From assembly GCA_018970785.1 (NCBI GenBank), contig JAGWVR010000009.1, forward strand, positions 1 through 60,225: DNA of 60,225 bases, read 5' to 3'. Shown here piece after piece: positions 59,039 to 60,225 of this stretch. The stretch's first letter is position 1. The number at the start of each line of letters is the position of its first letter. The position numbers and the translations under genes were made by a program. Origin of the DNA: Planctomycetota bacterium (lineage in GTDB: Bacteria; Planctomycetota; Planctomycetia; Pirellulales; UBA1268). The notes under the pieces are model-generated. The model had not been told where the DNA came from. It did not search any database and saw only the letters and a program-made list of their open reading frames with translations.

Positions 59039-60225
59039 CGTTGGCCCCGGCTGGTCGAGGCGGCTGCGGTCGTCATCGCGTCGGGTGACTCCGAGACCGC
59101 CGGCAGCCGCAGCCGGGCGCGGACACCACCGCCGGCCACCGGTCCGCTCTCGAGCGTGGCATCGCGGACATCGAGAAGCTCCAGTCGCTTGCGAAGGTTC
59201 GCCAGACCGGTGCCGTGGCGACCGTCAGCTCCCGGTTCGATCCACGTGCCGCTGTTGTCGACGGTGACGACGAGTGCCGTGCCCTCCATCCGACAGTCGA
59301 TGGCGATTCGCAGGGGAACGGAGCTCGTCACCGCTCCATGCTTGAGGGCGTTGTCGAGGAGTGGTTCGAGGATGACCGGGGGTACGAGCACCTCCCGTAC
59401 CTCCGCCGTGCAGGTGATTCGGCAGTCGAGCCGCCGGCCGAAGCGGGCGCGCTGCACGGCGAGATAGTGCCCGAGTGCGTCGATCTCGCAGCCGAGGGGT
59501 TCGAGGACGCCTTGGCGGCTGAGGCAGGAGCGGAGATGTTCGGAGAGGCCGATCGTCACGCTGGCCACGGCTTCCGGGTCGTGCCGGCAGGCAAGCACCG
59601 CTGTCAGCGCGTTGAAAAGAAAATGGGGCTGAAGCTGCGCCTCGAGGCGCGCCAGTTCGCTCGTCCGCAGGGCAGCCTCCGCCTCCGCCGCACGCAGGTG
59701 CAACGACTTCATCCGCCGCCATTGGGAGCCGAGCGCGAACAGCAGCATCCCGACGCCGAGCACCAAGGCCCGGTACGCGATCCCGAAGAGGTTGCCGGGA
59801 ACCAGCGCCATCGTGTCGGTCCCCAGGCACCGGTCGACGAGCGCGACTCCGGCGAGAAACACTCCCCATTCCAGGGTCGCCGCGACGACGACGGCGACGG
59901 CAGCGCGGGCGAAGGCACCCCTCTCACCGACGAGACCGAAACGGCGGTCGAGGAAGTACAGCAGCGCGACCGCAGGGAGGATCGCCACCATCCGCGGCAG
60001 GAGTGGCGAGACGATGTGAACGGTCGCGGGGGGGGTGTGTGCGAGTGGGAATGCCGCGGCGGGGTTCAACGTCGAGACGAGGATCAGCACCCAGTGAAGC
60101 ACGGCGACGACGACCAAAAACGCCGTGGTCGGCAGCCAGAAGAACGTCGAATCGTTGCCCGGCGACGACGGCGCTCGGGGAATCGGGGATGACAGGGTGG
60201 ATCGTCCGGGGCCGATGCGTGCGAG
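59035..60225 (-). CDS. LytS/YehU-type sensor histidine kinase (N-terminus cut by window edge)
   Basis: The frame is open to the last base of the window, without an ATG or GTG in the first 36 visible codons, so the start is probably outside; 396 residues are visible. About five membrane helices are visible (such as VVVAVLHWVLILVSTL and ALVLGVGMLLFALGSQW), then a short coiled coil (LRAAEAEAALRTSELARLEA), the phosphoacceptor motif LQPHFLFNALTAVLA of the His_kinase (LytS) class, and an ATPase domain with LLDNALKHG and GTGLANLRKRLELL. It forms an operon with the LytTR regulator through a 4-bp overlap. The signal sensed is unknown; no periplasmic ligand-binding domain is seen in the visible part. 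Confidence 0.88.
   Translation of the reverse strand, partial: LARIGPGRSTLSSPIPRAPSSPGNDSTFFWLPTTAFLVVVAVLHWVLILVSTLNPAAAFPLAHTPPATVHIVSPLLPRMVAILPAVALLYFLDRRFGLVGERGAFARAAVAVVVAATLEWGVFLAGVALVDRCLGTDTMALVPGNLFGIAYRALVLGVGMLLFALGSQWRRMKSLHLRAAEAEAALRTSELARLEAQLQPHFLFNALTAVLACRHDPEAVASVTIGLSEHLRSCLSRQGVLEPLGCEIDALGHYLAVQRARFGRRLDCRITCTAEVREVLVPPVILEPLLDNALKHGAVTSSVPLRIAIDCRMEGTALVVTVDNSGTWIEPGADGRHGTGLANLRKRLELLDVRDATLESGPVAGGGVRARLRLPAVSESPDAMTTAAASTSRGQR

Overview
The window is about 60 kb of GC-rich bacterial chromosome and most resembles a planctomycete of the Pirellulales type. The evidence is two adjacent prepilin-like DUF1559 proteins with the H-X9-DG motif, two giant exported beta-repeat proteins with PEP-CTERM-type tails (one ending VPEIDPAG), Tat-exported Gfo/Idh/MocA and sugar-isomerase-like enzymes, PQQ-type beta-propeller proteins, and weak Shine-Dalgarno use. 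I saw no rRNA, tRNA, CRISPR array, prophage or transposase. Gene identities come from reading motifs by eye; no database search was run.

Layout. 1-1538: a divergent pair, a truncated FkbM-like methyltransferase (-) and a sulfotransferase-like protein (+). 1542-6441 (-): a compact three-gene exporter operon (membrane-fusion protein, RbbA/YhiH-type ATPase-ATPase-permease fusion, second permease). 6597-7526 (+): D-2-hydroxyacid dehydrogenase. 7532-11581 (-): a 1349-residue exported protein of unknown function. 11723-15813 (-): YjbQ, an exported amidohydrolase, an SGNH hydrolase and a Tat-exported TIM-barrel protein. 15893-24008: a TrmH-like RNA methyltransferase, a beta-barrel-like protein, a Pro/Gly-rich protein, a PQQ-type propeller, a class II histone-deacetylase-like hydrolase, a DUF1559-DUF1559-lipoprotein cluster, and a PhnZ-like HD oxygenase.

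24406-31002 (+) encodes a 2198-residue exported repeat protein with a PEP-CTERM tail. 31010-35589 holds three enzymes (aldehyde dehydrogenase and FAH-fold protein on -, YjhG-type sugar-acid dehydratase on +) that together make up the lower half of the oxidative (Weimberg-type) pentose pathway ending in 2-oxoglutarate. 35730-37629 is a MarR regulator followed by a halogenase/geranylgeranyl-reductase-like flavoprotein. 37769-46299 holds a lipoprotein, a Gfo/Idh/MocA oxidoreductase, a propeller protein followed closely by a penicillin-acylase-like enzyme, an SgcJ/NTF2-like protein and a Gly-rich repeat surface protein.

46300-47290 is a gene-poor kilobase followed by the most striking locus. Two copies of a roughly 115-bp multi-hairpin repeat lie in inverted orientation, 333 bp apart, around the probable translation start of a 3697-residue (11.1 kb) beta-repeat protein. 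One copy is translated as part of its precursor. This protein ends tail-to-tail with, and overlaps, a LytTR response regulator whose sensor kinase runs off the right edge. The geometry would allow recombinational inversion at the start of a surface-protein gene, but inversion itself is hypothetical.
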